The position numbers and the translations under genes are program-made. Of a DNA stretch of 64,000 nt, positions 15,451 to 30,400 are shown piece after piece (positions within the stretch are counted from its first letter, which is position 1; each line of letters begins with the position of its first letter). The notes beneath the pieces were generated by a model. That model saw only the letters and a program-made list of their open reading frames with translations, did not search any database and was not told the origin of the DNA. The DNA comes from Acinetobacter sp. C26M (GTDB taxonomy: Bacteria > Pseudomonadota > Gammaproteobacteria > Pseudomonadales > Moraxellaceae), in NCBI RefSeq assembly GCF_023702675.1, contig NZ_CP098478.1, forward strand, positions 2,790,001 through 2,854,000, written 5' to 3'.

Positions 15451-18400
15451 TTAGTCAATTACGCCACTGATACCAATACGTACACTTGGATCACCTTGTG
15501 ATGCAGCAGCTACACCACCCGTGATAGACCAACGACCATTATCCGCAGTCTTACGCAAAGTTACGCCGACTGCATTTTCACCACCATGATAAGAAGCACC
15601 TGCTGCATAGGTATATTTACCGGCTACATATGGCGCTGCCTCCAATGCCATTGCCGCTGCAATACCTGCATTGGCTTTTTTCTCTACATCATCAATACGC
15701 TGATTTGTTGAATAGAATACTTGCTCAAGTTTGTTATCAATATTATCAATACGATTACTTAACGCTTGATCCGCTTTATTCAATGCATCTATCGCACCAC
15801 CAACATTGTTATGTTTGGTATCACCAACTGTATAAGTAGGAGCTGTATAAGTATTATTTTCATACTTGGCACCGCCACCTAAATACTCAGCAAACTTTTG
15901 ATTAGTCGTATTAAGTTGTGAGCCATTTACAGCATCTTTAGACGTTGCATTGACTGCACCATCTTTCACACCTGTTACAACACGATTACCATCAGTACCA
16001 GCGACATTTACACTCGTACCACCAGTGTCTTTAGCTACGGTAACCTCAGCACTACTATTCGCCTGTTTAACCAGACCAACAGTACCATTATTAATATCAT
16101 TTTTAATGTTATTAATAGCGTTGGTGTTGTTGGTAATCTGCCCCTGCAAATTATCTTTAACTTGCGCAAGCTGACCACCATTCACTGCATCTTTAGAGCC
16201 TTGCTCAACCTTACCATCTTTTACATTGGTAATCGTGGTTCCATCGGCTCCGCCAAGTGTGATCTTGTCTTTTTTGGCATCGTCATATTTCACTGCATTG
16301 TTGGCAAGCTCATTCACATTGTTATTCACATTGCTGATTGCGCTATCCAATTGACCTTTGTTCACGGCATCTGTTGCATTCGTACCAGCCGCAACATTAG
16401 TCACCTGTTTATTGCCGGCATTGATACCCTGAGTTGTTACACTTGGACCACCCGCAATCGTTAATCCAGTGTTGTTTAACACAACCGCATTATTACCAAT
16501 GGTGATTCCAGTATTGTTCAAAACAGTGTTACCTGCTTTCACAGAATCAACCGTCAAGTCTTTTGCAGTTTCAACTTCATAGTTATCTGAACCATCAGCA
16601 TTTTTGGTCTTTTTCACAACAATATTTTGACCATTCGTCACAGTCGTTTTCGATGTTGTTCCTACCGAGCCAATCGCTTTGTCAAGTGCTGTTAATGCAT
16701 CACCAACATTGGTCTGATTACCTTGTGCCACATTATAAGTCGGTCCTGTAATCGTACCATCATTATTAACTTTAGCACCGCCACCCAAACTATCTACAAG
16801 TGCAGTTTGAGTCGTCACAACTTGATTACCCACAGCTTTCAACTGAGCAACGTTCACTGCATCCGCATCAGCACGACCAGCTGCAACACCCGTAATTTGA
16901 CGGTAGATACCACCCGCCTCATCACCTACGGCAACTGCACCTGTAGTTGAAGTTGTCTTAGTGATTGCTGCTTTATCCGCACCCGTTGCCGCTGATAATG
17001 CATAACCTGCAACGCCAGCACCTGTTGTCGCTGCTGAGCCATTGCCCAACACAACTGATCCAGCCACTGTTTTCGTCACATTGTTACCAAGGACAAAAGT
17101 ATCATCTGTAAGCACTTGGTTATTGTTACCCACAGAATAACTGTTCGCACCATCAACAATTGTTGGATCACCAATCGCACCAGAGTGATCACCTTTCACT
17201 TTGTTACCCGTACCAATACTGATTGATTGTAAACCTGTTGCCTCAGCACCTTGACCAATTGCAATTGACTCTTTTCCGCCAGCTTTACTGTTATGGCCTA
17301 AAGCAACTGCACTGTCTGCACCAGTTGAAACAATTGCATTTACACCAATCGCTGTAGAATTTTTACCACCCGCACTTGAATCATTGGTTGTACCCAAATC
17401 ACCTTTAGATGTATCCGCATTGGTATGGAAGAATTTGATACCATCGGTATTCATCTTCTGAACCGTTTGACCAATCGTCAGACGATCTGTCGTTTCTTGA
17501 CCTTGCTTATCATAGGTTAAGAACAATGAGTCTTGGTTCTTGTTATCAGGATTTTTATTTACAACCTGATCAATTATGTTCACCTTATTGCCATTACCAT
17601 CAACAACTTCTGTAATGTTATTGCTGATCGCAACTTTCAATTGCTCTTCAGTTGCAGCTCTACCTTTAGTTGCAAAATCAGCTGCTTTAATGTCTTTATT
17701 ACTCAAGCCTTCAATGGTATTGCTTGCCTTATCAATAACGACACTTCCTACAGTCACCTTGTCGAAGTTCACATCTTTCGCTGTCGATACTTGATAGTTG
17801 CTTGAACCATCTGCATTCGTCGTTGGGGTCACAACAACGTTATCTCCTGCTGTAACCGTCGTTTTCGCTTTAGTGGCCGCATCTTTAACGCTTGTGATCG
17901 CTCCATCAATTGTGTTCGAACCTGTACCACCAATGTTATTGGTCGTGATGGCACCAGTTGTTGCATCAATCGTTGTATTGCCACCAATTGCATTCTTCAC
18001 ATCATTCGCTGTGTTGAATAATTGACTACCATTTACCGCATCAGTTGAGCTTGAATTTACCGCACCCGCTTTTACGTTAGTAATCGTGGTACCACCAGCT
18101 CCTACAAGCGTGATCTTGTCTTTAGTCGTTGCATTGTCGTATTTAACTGCTGCATCGTCTAACGTACCCAACTTGCTATCAACTGCTGCCAATTGATCTT
18201 CTGTTGCTGCTTGACCTGATACTGCTGTGCCGTTCCAGGTCTTATTGCTTAAACCACCAATCGTACCTGCTGTACCATCAATAGTGACTGGATTCGCTGT
18301 ACCAACTTTAATGGTATTACCTAAGCCTAGCTGTACACCATCTGCTGTCGTGGTACTGGTGATGCTGCCATCTGTTGAACCTTTAACATTCAGCGTATCG

Positions 18401-21400
18401 CCTAAAGCAAATTGGTTACTGCTTGTACCATTTCCAAACTTAATGCCTTTGTCCGCTGTCGCTTGTGCTGCATCTGCCGCATTTTGAGCAGTCGTCACAT
18501 TTTGATTGGTCGTAAATAATTGTCCACCATTCACCGCATCTGTCGATGCCGCTGAACTGATATCTCCAACAGTCACATTGGTGATCTTTTTATTACCTGC
18601 ATTGATACCTGTCGTTTTATCTACAACAACTGTACCTACAGTTACCTTGTCGAAGTTTACATCTTTCGCTGTCGATACTTGATAGTTGCTTGAACCATCT
18701 GCATTCGTTGTTGGGGTCACAACAACGTTATCTCCAGCTGTAACCGTCGTTTTCGCTTTGGTAGCTGCATCTTTAACGCTTGTGATCGCTCCATCAATCG
18801 TGTTCGAACCTGTGCCACCAATGTTATTGGTCGTGATCGCACCAGTTGTTGCATCAATCGTTGTATTGCCACCAATTGCATTCTTCACATCATTCGCTGT
18901 GTTGAATAATTGACTACCATTTACCGCATCAGTTGAGCTTGAATTTACCGCACCCGCTTTTACGTTAGTAATCGTGGTACCACCAGCTCCTACAAGCGTG
19001 ATCTTGTCTTTAGTCGTTGCATTGTCGTATTTAACTGCTGCATCGTCTAACGTACCCAACTTGCTATCAACTGCTGCCAATTGATCTTCTGTTGCTGCTT
19101 GACCTGATACTGCTGTGCCGTTCCAGGTCTTATTGCTTAAACCACCAATCGTACCTGCTGTACCATCAATAGTGACTGGATTCGCTGTACCAACTTTAAT
19201 GGTATTGCCTAAGCCTAGCTGTACACCATCTGCTGTCGTGGTACTGGTGATGCTGCCATCTGTTGAACCTTTAACATTCAGCGTATCGCCTAAAGCAAAT
19301 TGGTTACTGCTTGTACCATTTCCAAACTTAATGCCTTTGTCCGCTGTCGCTTGTGCTGCATCTGCCGCATTTTGAGCAGTCGTCACATTTTGGTTGGTCG
19401 TAAATAATTGTCCACCATTCACCGCATCTGTCGATGCCGCTGAACTGATATCTCCAGCTTTCACGTTAGTGATAGTCGTGCCTGCTGCACCACCGCCTAA
19501 AGTCACTTTGTCTTTAGTCGTTGCATTGTCGTATTTAACTGCTGCATCGTCTAACGTACCCAACTTGCTATCAACTGCTGCCAATTGATCTTCTGTTGCT
19601 GCTTGACCTGATACTGCTGTGCCGTTCCAGGTCTTATTGCTTAAACCACCAATCGTACCTGCTGTACCATCAATAGTGACTGGATTCGCTGTACCAACTT
19701 TAATGGTATTGCCTAAGCCTAGCTGTACACCATCTGCTGTCGTGGTACTGGTAATGCTGCCATCTGTTGAACCTTTAACATTCAGCGTATCACCTAAAGC
19801 AAATTGGTTACTGCTTGTACCATTTCCAAACTTAATGCCTTTGTCCGCTGTCGCTTGTGCTGCATCTGCCGCATTTTGAGCAGTCGTCACATTTTGGTTG
19901 GTCGTAAATAATTGTCCACCATTCACTGCATCTGTCGATGCTGCTGAACTGATATCTCCAGCAGTCACATTGGTGATCTTTTTATTACCTGCATTGATAC
20001 CTGTCGTTTTATCTACAACAACTGTACCTACAGTCACCTTGTCGAAGTTCACATCTTTCGCTGTCGATACTTGATAGTTGCTTGAACCATCTGCATTCGT
20101 TGTTGGGGTCACAACAACGTTATCTCCAGCTGTAACCGTCGTTTTCGCTTTGGTAGCTGCATCTTTAACGCTTGTGATCGCTCCATCAATCGTGTTCGAA
20201 CCTGTGCCACCAATGTTATTGGTCGTGATCGCACCAGTTGTTGCATCAATCGTTGTATTGCCACCAATTGCATTCTTCACATCATTCGCTGTGTTGAATA
20301 ATTGACTACCATTTACCGCATCAGTTGAGCTTGAATTTACCGCACCCGCTTTTACGTTAGTAATCGTGGTACCACCAGCTCCTACAAGCGTGATCTTGTC
20401 TTTAGTCGTTGCATTGTCGTATTTAACTGCTGCATCGTCTAACGTACCCAACTTGCTATCAACTGCTGCCAATTGATCTTCTGTTGCTGCTTGACCTGAT
20501 ACTGCTGTGCCGTTCCAGGTCTTATTGCTTAAACCACCAATCGTACCTGCTGTACCATCAATAGTGACTGGATTCGCTGTACCAACTTTAATGGTATTGC
20601 CTAAGCCTAGCTGTACACCATCTGCTGTCGTGGTACTGGTAATGCTGCCATCTGTTGAACCTTTAACATTCAGCGTATCACCTAAAGCAAATTGGTTACT
20701 GCTTGTACCATTTCCAAACTTAATGCCTTTGTCCGCTGTCGCTTGTGCTGCATCTGCCGCATTTTGAGCAGTCGTTACATTTTGGTTGGTCGTAAATAAT
20801 TGTCCACCATTCACCGCATCTGTCGATGCTGCTGAACTGATATCTCCAGCAGTCACATTGGTGATCTTTTTATTACCTGCATTGATACCTGTCGTTTTAT
20901 CTACAACAACTGTACCTACAGTCACCTTGTCGAAGTTCACATCTTTCGCTGTCGATACTTGATAGTTGCTTGAACCATCTGCATTCGTTGTTGGGGTCAC
21001 AACAACGTTATCTCCAGCTGTAACCGTCGTTTTCGCTTTGGTAGCTGCATCTTTAACGCTTGTGATCGCTCCATCAATCGTGTTCGAACCTGTGCCACCA
21101 ATGTTATTGGTCGTGATCGCACCAGTTGTTGCATCAATCGTTGTATTGCCGCCAATTGCATTTTTCACATCATTCGCTGTGTTGAATAATTGGCTACCAT
21201 TCACTGCATCTTTTGATGCCGCTGTCACTGCACCCGCTTTCACATTAGTGATAGTCGTGCCTGCTGCACCACCGCCTAAAGTCACTTTGTCTTTAGTCGT
21301 TGCGTTGTCGTATTTAACTGCTGCATCGTCTAACGTACCCAACTTGCTATCAACTGCTGCCAATTGATCTTCTGTTGCTGCTTGACCTGATACTGCTGTG

Positions 21401-24400
21401 CCGTTCCAGGTCTTATTGCTTAAACCACCAATCGTACCTGCTGTACCATCAATAGTGACTGGATTCGCTGTACCAACTTTAATGGTATTGCCTAAGCCTA
21501 GCTGTACACCATCTGCTGTCGTGGTACTGGTGATGCTGCCATCTGTTGAACCTTTAACATTCAGCGTATCGCCTAAAGCAAATTGGTTACTGCTTGTACC
21601 ATTTCCAAACTTAATGCCTTTGTCCGCTGTCGCTTGTGCTGCATCTGCCGCATTTTGAGCAGTCGTCACATTTTGGTTAGTCGTAAATAATTGTCCACCA
21701 TTCACTGCATCTGTCGATGCCGCTGAGCTGATATCTCCAGCAGTCACATTGGTGATCTTTTTATTACCTGCATTGATACCTGTCGTTTTATCTACAACAA
21801 CTGTACCTACAGTTACCTTGTCGAAGTTCACATCTTTCGCTGTCGATACTTGATAGTTGCTTGAACCATCTGCATTCGTTGTTGGGGTCACAACAACGTT
21901 ATCTCCAGCTGTAACCGTTGTTTTCGCTTTGGTGGCTGCATCTTTAACACTTGTGATCGCTCCATCAATTGTGTTCGAACCTGTACCACCAATGTTATTG
22001 GTCGTGATTGCACCAGTTGTCGCATCAATCGTTGTATTGCCACCAATTGCATTCTTCACATCATTTGCTGTGTTGAATAATTGACTACCATTTACCGCAT
22101 CAGTTGAGCTTGAATTCACCGCACCTGCTTTAACGTTAGTAATGGTTGTACCACCAGTACCTGCAAGCGTGATCTTGTCTTTAGTCGTTGCATTGTCATA
22201 TTTAACTGCTGCATCGTCTAACGTACCCAACTTGCTATCAACTGCTGCCAATTGATCTTCTGTCGCCGCTTGACCTGATACCGCTGTGCCGTTCCATGTC
22301 TTGTTGCTCAGACCTTTGATCGTGTTCGTTGTTTTATCAACAACTACACTTCCTACAGTTACCTTGTCGAAGTTCACATCTTTCGCTGTCGATACTTGAT
22401 AGTTGCTTGAACCATCTGCATTCGTCGTTGGAGTGACAACAACGTTATCTCCAGCTGTAACCGTCGTTTTCGCTTTGGTAGCTGCATCTTTAACACTTGT
22501 GATCGCACCATCAATCGTGTTCGATCCTGTGCCACCAATGTTATTGGTCGTGATTGCACCAGTTGTTGCATCAATTGTGGTTGAACCACCAATTGCATTC
22601 TTCACATCATTTGCTGTGTTGAATAATTGGCTACCATTCACCGCATCTTTTGATGCCGCTGTCACTGCACCAGCTTTCACATTAGTGATGGTCGTGCCTG
22701 CAGCACCACCGCCTAAAGTCACTTTGTCTTTAGTCGTTGCATTGTCATATTTGACTGCTGCATCGTCTAACGTACCCAACTTGCTATCAACTGCTGCCAA
22801 TTGATCTTCTGTTGCTGCCTGACCTGATACCGCTGTGCCGTTCCATGTCTTATTGCTTAAACCACCAATCGTACCTGCTGTACCATCAATAGTGACTGGA
22901 TTCGCTGTACCAACTTTAATGGTATTGCCTAAGCCTAGCTGTACACCATCTGCTGTCGTGGTACTGGTAATGCTGCCATCTGTTGAACCTTTAACATTCA
23001 GCGTATCACCTAAAGCAAATTGGTTACTGCTTGTACCATTTCCAAACTTAATGCCTTTGTCCGCTGTCGCTTGTGCTGCATCTGCCGCATTTTGAGCAGT
23101 CGTCACATTTTGGTTGGTCGTAAATAATTGTCCACCATTCACTGCATCTGTCGATGCCGCTGAGCTGATATCTCCAGCAGTCACATTGGTGATCTTTTTA
23201 TTACCTGCATTGATACCTGTCGTTTTATCTACAACAACTGTACCTACAGTCACCTTGTCGAAGTTCACATCTTTCGCTGTCGATACTTGATAGTTGCTTG
23301 AACCATCTGCATTCGTTGTTGGGGTCACAACAACGTTATCTCCAGCTGTAACCGTTGTTTTCGCTTTGGTGGCTGCATCTTTAACACTTGTGATCGCTCC
23401 ATCAATTGTGTTCGAACCTGTACCACCAATGTTATTGGTCGTGATTGCACCAGTTGTCGCATCAATCGTTGTATTGCCACCAATTGCATTCTTCACATCA
23501 TTTGCTGTGTTGAATAATTGACTACCATTCACTGCATCTTTTGATGCCGCTGTCACTGCACCAGCTTTCACATTAGTGATGGTCGTGCCTGTTGCACCAC
23601 CGCCTAAAGTCACTTTGTCTTTAGTCGTTGCATTGTCGTATTTAACTGCTGCATCGTCTAACGTACCCAACTTGCTATCAACTGCTGCCAATTGATCTTC
23701 TGTTGCTGCCTGACCTGAGACTGCTGTGCCGTTCCAGGTCTTGTTCGTTAAACCACCGATCGTACCTGCTGTACCATCAATAGTGACTGGATTCGCTGTA
23801 CCAACTTTAATGGTATTGCCTAAGCCTAGCTGTACACCATCTGCTGTCGTGGTACTGGTAATGCTGCCATCTGTTGAACCTTTAACATTCAGCGTATCGC
23901 CTAAAGCAAATTGGTTACTGCTTGTACCATTTCCAAACTTAATGCCTTTGTCCGCTGTCGCTTGTGCTGCATCTGCCGCATTTTGAGCAGTCGTCACATT
24001 TTGGTTAGTCGTAAATAATTGTCCACCATTCACTGCATCTGTCGATGCCGCTGAGCTGATATCTCCAGCAGTCACATTGGTGATCTTTTTATTACCTGCA
24101 TTGATACCTGTCGTTTTATCTACAACAACTGTACCTACAGTTACCTTGTCGAAGTTCACATCTTTCGCTGTCGATACTTGATAGTTGCTTGAACCATCTG
24201 CATTCGTTGTTGGGGTCACAACAACGTTATCTCCTGCTGTAACCGTCGTTTTCGCTTTGGTGGCTGCATCTTTAACGCTTGTGATCGCACCATCAATCGT
24301 GTTCGAACCTGTACCACCAATGTTATTGGTCGTGATTGCACCAGTTGTTGCATCAATTGTGGTTGAACCACCAATTGCATTCTTCACATCATTTGCTGTG

Positions 24401-27400
24401 TTGAATAATTGGCTACCATTCACTGCATCAGTTGAGCTTGAATTCACCGCACCTGCTTTTACGTTAGTAATCGTGGTACCACCAGTACCTGCAAGCGTGA
24501 TCTTGTCTTTAGTCGTTGCATTGTCGTATTTAACTGCTGCATCGTCTAACGTACCCAACTTGCTATCAACTGCTGCCAATTGATCTTCTGTTGCTGCCTG
24601 ACCTGATACTGCTGTGCCGTTCCATGTCTTGTTCGTTAAACCACCAATCGTACCTGCTGTACCATCAATAGTGACTGGATTCGCTGTACCAACTTTAATG
24701 GTATTGCCTAAGCCTAGCTGTACACCATCTGCTGTCGTGGTACTGGTGATGCTGCCATCTGTTGAACCTTTAACATTCAGCGTATCGCCTAAAGCAAATT
24801 GGTTACTGCTTGTACCATTTCCAAACTTAATGCCTTTGTCCGCTGTCGCTTGTGCTGCATCTGCCGCATTTTGAGCAGTCGTCACATTTTGATTGGTCGT
24901 AAATAATTGCCCACCATTCACCGCATCTGTCGATGCTGCTGAGCTGATATCTCCAGCTTTCACGTTAGTAATGGTTGTACCACCAGTACCTGCAAGCGTG
25001 ATCTTGTCTTTAGTCGTTGCATTGTCATATTTAACTGCTGCATCGTCTAACGTACCCAACTTGCTATCAACTGCTGCCAATTGATCTTCTGTCGCCGCTT
25101 GACCTGATACCGCTGTGCCGTTCCATGTCTTGTTGCTCAGACCTTTGATCGTGTTCGTTGTTTTATCAACAACTACACTTCCTACAGTTACCTTGTCGAA
25201 GTTCACATCTTTCGCTGTCGATACTTGATAGTTGCTTGAACCATCTGCATTCGTTGTTGGGGTCACAACAACGTTATCTCCAGCTGTAACCGTCGTTTTC
25301 GCTTTGGTAGCTGCATCTTTAACACTTGTGATCGCACCATCAATCGTGTTCGATCCTGTGCCACCAATGTTATTGGTCGTGATTGCACCAGTTGTTGCAT
25401 CAATTGTGGTTGAACCACCAATTGCATTCTTCACATCATTTGCTGTGTTGAATAATTGGCTACCATTCACCGCATCTTTTGATGCCGCTGTCACTGCACC
25501 AGCTTTCACATTAGTGATGGTCGTGCCTGCAGCACCACCGCCTAAAGTCACTTTGTCTTTAGTCGTTGCATTGTCATATTTGACTGCTGCATCGTCTAAC
25601 GTACCCAACTTGCTATCAACTGCTGCCAATTGATCTTCTGTTGCTGCCTGACCTGATACCGCTGTGCCGTTCCATGTCTTATTGCTTAAACCACCAATCG
25701 TACCTGCTGTACCATCAATAGTGACTGGATTCGCTGTACCAACTTTAATGGTATTGCCTAAGCCTAGCTGTACACCATCTGCTGTCGTGGTACTGGTAAT
25801 GCTGCCATCTGTTGAACCTTTAACATTCAGCGTATCACCTAAAGCAAATTGGTTACTGCTTGTACCATTTCCAAACTTAATGCCTTTGTCCGCTGTCGCT
25901 TGTGCTGCATCTGCCGCATTTTGAGCAGTCGTCACATTTTGGTTGGTCGTAAATAATTGTCCACCATTCACTGCATCTGTCGATGCCGCTGAGCTGATAT
26001 CTCCAGCAGTCACATTGGTGATCTTTTTATTACCTGCATTGATACCTGTCGTTTTATCTACAACAACTGTACCTACAGTCACCTTGTCGAAGTTCACATC
26101 TTTCGCTGTCGATACTTGATAGTTGCTTGAACCATCTGCATTCGTTGTTGGGGTCACAACAACGTTATCTCCAGCTGTAACCGTTGTTTTCGCTTTGGTG
26201 GCTGCATCTTTAACACTTGTGATCGCTCCATCAATTGTGTTCGAACCTGTACCACCAATGTTATTGGTCGTGATTGCACCAGTTGTCGCATCAATCGTTG
26301 TATTGCCACCAATTGCATTCTTCACATCATTTGCTGTGTTGAATAATTGACTACCATTCACTGCATCTTTTGATGCCGCTGTCACTGCACCAGCTTTCAC
26401 ATTAGTGATGGTCGTGCCTGTTGCACCACCGCCTAAAGTCACTTTGTCTTTAGTCGTTGCATTGTCGTATTTAACTGCTGCATCGTCTAACGTACCCAAC
26501 TTGCTATCAACTGCTGCCAATTGATCTTCTGTTGCTGCCTGACCTGAGACTGCTGTGCCGTTCCAGGTCTTGTTCGTTAAACCACCGATCGTACCTGCTG
26601 TACCATCAATAGTGACTGGATTCGCTGTACCAACTTTAATGGTATTGCCTAAGCCTAGCTGTACACCATCTGCTGTCGTGGTACTGGTAATGCTGCCATC
26701 TGTTGAACCTTTAACATTCAGCGTATCGCCTAAAGCAAATTGGTTACTGCTTGTACCATTTCCAAACTTAATGCCTTTGTCCGCTGTCGCTTGTGCTGCA
26801 TCTGCCGCATTTTGAGCAGTCGTCACATTTTGGTTAGTCGTAAATAATTGTCCACCATTCACTGCATCTGTCGATGCCGCTGAGCTGATATCTCCAGCAG
26901 TCACATTGGTGATCTTTTTATTACCTGCATTGATACCTGTCGTTTTATCTACAACAACTGTACCTACAGTTACCTTGTCGAAGTTCACATCTTTCGCTGT
27001 CGATACTTGATAGTTGCTTGAACCATCTGCATTCGTTGTTGGGGTCACAACAACGTTATCTCCAGCTGTAACCGTTGTTTTCGCTTTGGTGGCTGCATCT
27101 TTAACACTTGTGATCGCTCCATCAATTGTGTTCGAACCTGTACCACCAATGTTATTGGTCGTGATTGCACCAGTTGTCGCATCAATCGTTGTATTGCCAC
27201 CAATTGCATTCTTCACATCATTTGCTGTGTTGAATAATTGACTACCATTTACCGCATCAGTTGAGCTTGAATTCACCGCACCTGCTTTAACGTTAGTAAT
27301 GGTTGTACCACCAGTACCTGCAAGCGTGATCTTGTCTTTAGTCGTTGCATTGTCATATTTAACTGCTGCATCGTCTAACGTACCCAACTTGCTATCAACT

Positions 27401-30400
27401 GCTGCCAATTGATCTTCTGTCGCCGCTTGACCTGATACCGCTGTGCCGTTCCATGTCTTGTTGCTCAGACCTTTGATCGTGTTCGTTGTTTTATCAACAA
27501 CTACACTTCCTACAGTTACCTTGTCGAAGTTCACATCTTTCGCTGTCGATACTTGATAGTTGCTTGAACCATCTGCATTCGTCGTTGGAGTGACAACAAC
27601 GTTATCTCCAGCTGTAACCGTCGTTTTCGCTTTGGTAGCTGCATCTTTAACACTTGTGATCGCACCATCAATCGTGTTCGATCCTGTGCCACCAATGTTA
27701 TTGGTCGTGATTGCACCAGTTGTTGCATCAATTGTGGTTGAACCACCAATTGCATTCTTCACATCATTTGCTGTGTTGAATAATTGGCTACCATTCACCG
27801 CATCTTTTGATGCCGCTGTCACTGCACCAGCTTTCACATTAGTGATGGTCGTGCCTGCAGCACCACCGCCTAAAGTCACTTTGTCTTTAGTCGTTGCATT
27901 GTCATATTTGACTGCTGCATCGTCTAACGTACCCAACTTGCTATCAACTGCTGCCAATTGATCTTCTGTTGCTGCCTGACCTGATACCGCTGTGCCGTTC
28001 CATGTCTTATTGCTTAAACCACCAATCGTACCTGCTGTACCATCAATAGTGACTGGATTCGCTGTACCAACTTTAATGGTATTGCCTAAGCCTAGCTGTA
28101 CACCATCTGCTGTCGTGGTACTGGTAATGCTGCCATCTGTTGAACCTTTAACATTCAGCGTATCACCTAAAGCAAATTGGTTACTGCTTGTACCATTTCC
28201 AAACTTAATGCCTTTGTCCGCTGTCGCTTGTGCTGCATCTGCCGCATTTTGAGCAGTCGTCACATTTTGGTTGGTCGTAAATAATTGTCCACCATTCACT
28301 GCATCTGTCGATGCTGCTGAACTGATATCTCCAGCAGTCACATTGGTGATCTTTTTATTACCTGCATTGATACCTGTCGTTTTATCTACAACAACTGTAC
28401 CTACAGTCACCTTGTCGAAGTTCACATCTTTCGCTGTCGATACTTGATAGTTGCTTGAACCATCTGCATTCGTTGTTGGGGTCACAACAACGTTATCTCC
28501 AGCTGTAACCGTCGTTTTCGCTTTGGTAGCTGCATCTTTAACGCTTGTGATCGCTCCATCAATCGTGTTCGAACCTGTGCCACCAATGTTATTGGTCGTG
28601 ATCGCACCAGTTGTTGCATCAATCGTTGTATTGCCGCCAATTGCATTTTTCACATCATTCGCTGTGTTGAATAATTGGCTACCATTCACTGCATCTTTTG
28701 ATGCCGCTGTCACTGCACCCGCTTTCACATTAGTGATAGTCGTGCCTGCTGCACCACCGCCTAAAGTCACTTTGTCTTTAGTCGTTGCGTTGTCGTATTT
28801 AACTGCTGCATCGTCTAACGTACCCAACTTGCTATCAACTGCTGCCAATTGATCTTCTGTTGCTGCTTGACCTGATACTGCTGTGCCATTCCAGGTCTTG
28901 TTCGTTAAACCACCGATCGTACCTGCTGTACCATCAATAGTGACTGGATTCGCTGTACCAACTTTAATGGTATTGCCTAAGCCTAGCTGTACACCATCTG
29001 CTGTCGTGGTACTGGTAATGCTGCCATCTGTTGAACCTTTAACATTCAGCGTATCACCTAAAGCAAATTGGTTACTGCTTGTACCATTTCCAAACTTAAT
29101 GCCTTTGTCCGCTGTCGCTTGTGCTGCATCTGCCGCATTTTGAGCAGTCGTTACATTTTGGTTGGTCGTAAATAATTGTCCACCATTCACTGCATCTGTC
29201 GATGCCGCTGAACTGATATCTCCAGCAGTCACATTGGTGATCTTTTTATTACCTGCATTGATACCTGTCGTTTTATCTACAACAACTGTACCTACAGTCA
29301 CCTTGTCGAAGTTCACATCTTTCGCTGTCGATACTTGATAGTTGCTTGAACCATCTGCATTCGTTGTTGGGGTCACAACAACGTTATCTCCAGCTGTAAC
29401 CGTCGTTTTCGCTTTGGTAGCTGCATCTTTAACGCTTGTGATCGCTCCATCAATCGTGTTCGAACCTGTGCCACCAATGTTATTGGTCGTGATCGCACCA
29501 GTTGTTGCATCAATCGTTGTATTGCCGCCAATTGCATTTTTCACATCATTCGCTGTGTTGAATAATTGGCTACCATTCACTGCATCTTTTGATGCCGCTG
29601 TCACTGCACCCGCTTTCACATTAGTGATAGTCGTGCCTGCTGCACCACCGCCTAAAGTCACTTTGTCTTTAGTCGTTGCATTGTCGTATTTAACTGCTGC
29701 ATCGTCTAACGTACCCAACTTGCTATCAACTGCTGCCAATTGATCTTCTGTTGCTGCTTGACCTGATACTGCTGTGCCGTTCCAGGTCTTATTCGTTAAA
29801 CCACCAATCGTACCTGCTGTACCATCAATAGTGACTGGATTCGCTGTACCAACTTTAATGGTATTACCTAAGCCTAGCTGTACACCATCTGCTGTCGTGG
29901 TACTGGTGATGCTGCCATCTGTTGAACCTTTAACATTCAGCGTATCGCCTAAAGCAAATTGGTTACTGCTTGTACCATTTCCAAACTTAATGCCTTTGTC
30001 CGCTGTCGCTTGTGCTGCATCTGCCGCATTTTGAGCAGTCGTTACATTTTGGTTGGTCGTAAATAATTGTCCACCATTCACTGCATCTGTCGATGCCGCT
30101 GAACTGATATCTCCAGCAGTCACATTGGTGATCTTTTTATTACCTGCATTGATACCTGTCGTTTTATCTACAACAACTGTACCTACAGTCACCTTGTCGA
30201 AGTTCACATCTTTCGCTGTCGATACTTGATAGTTGCTTGAACCATCTGCATTCGTTGTTGGAGTCACAACAACGTTATCTCCAGCTGTAACCGTCGTTTT
30301 CGCTTTGGTAGCTGCATCTTTAACGCTTGTGATCGCTCCATCAATCGTGTTCGAACCTGTGCCACCAATGTTATTGGTCGTGATGGCACCAGTTGTTGCA

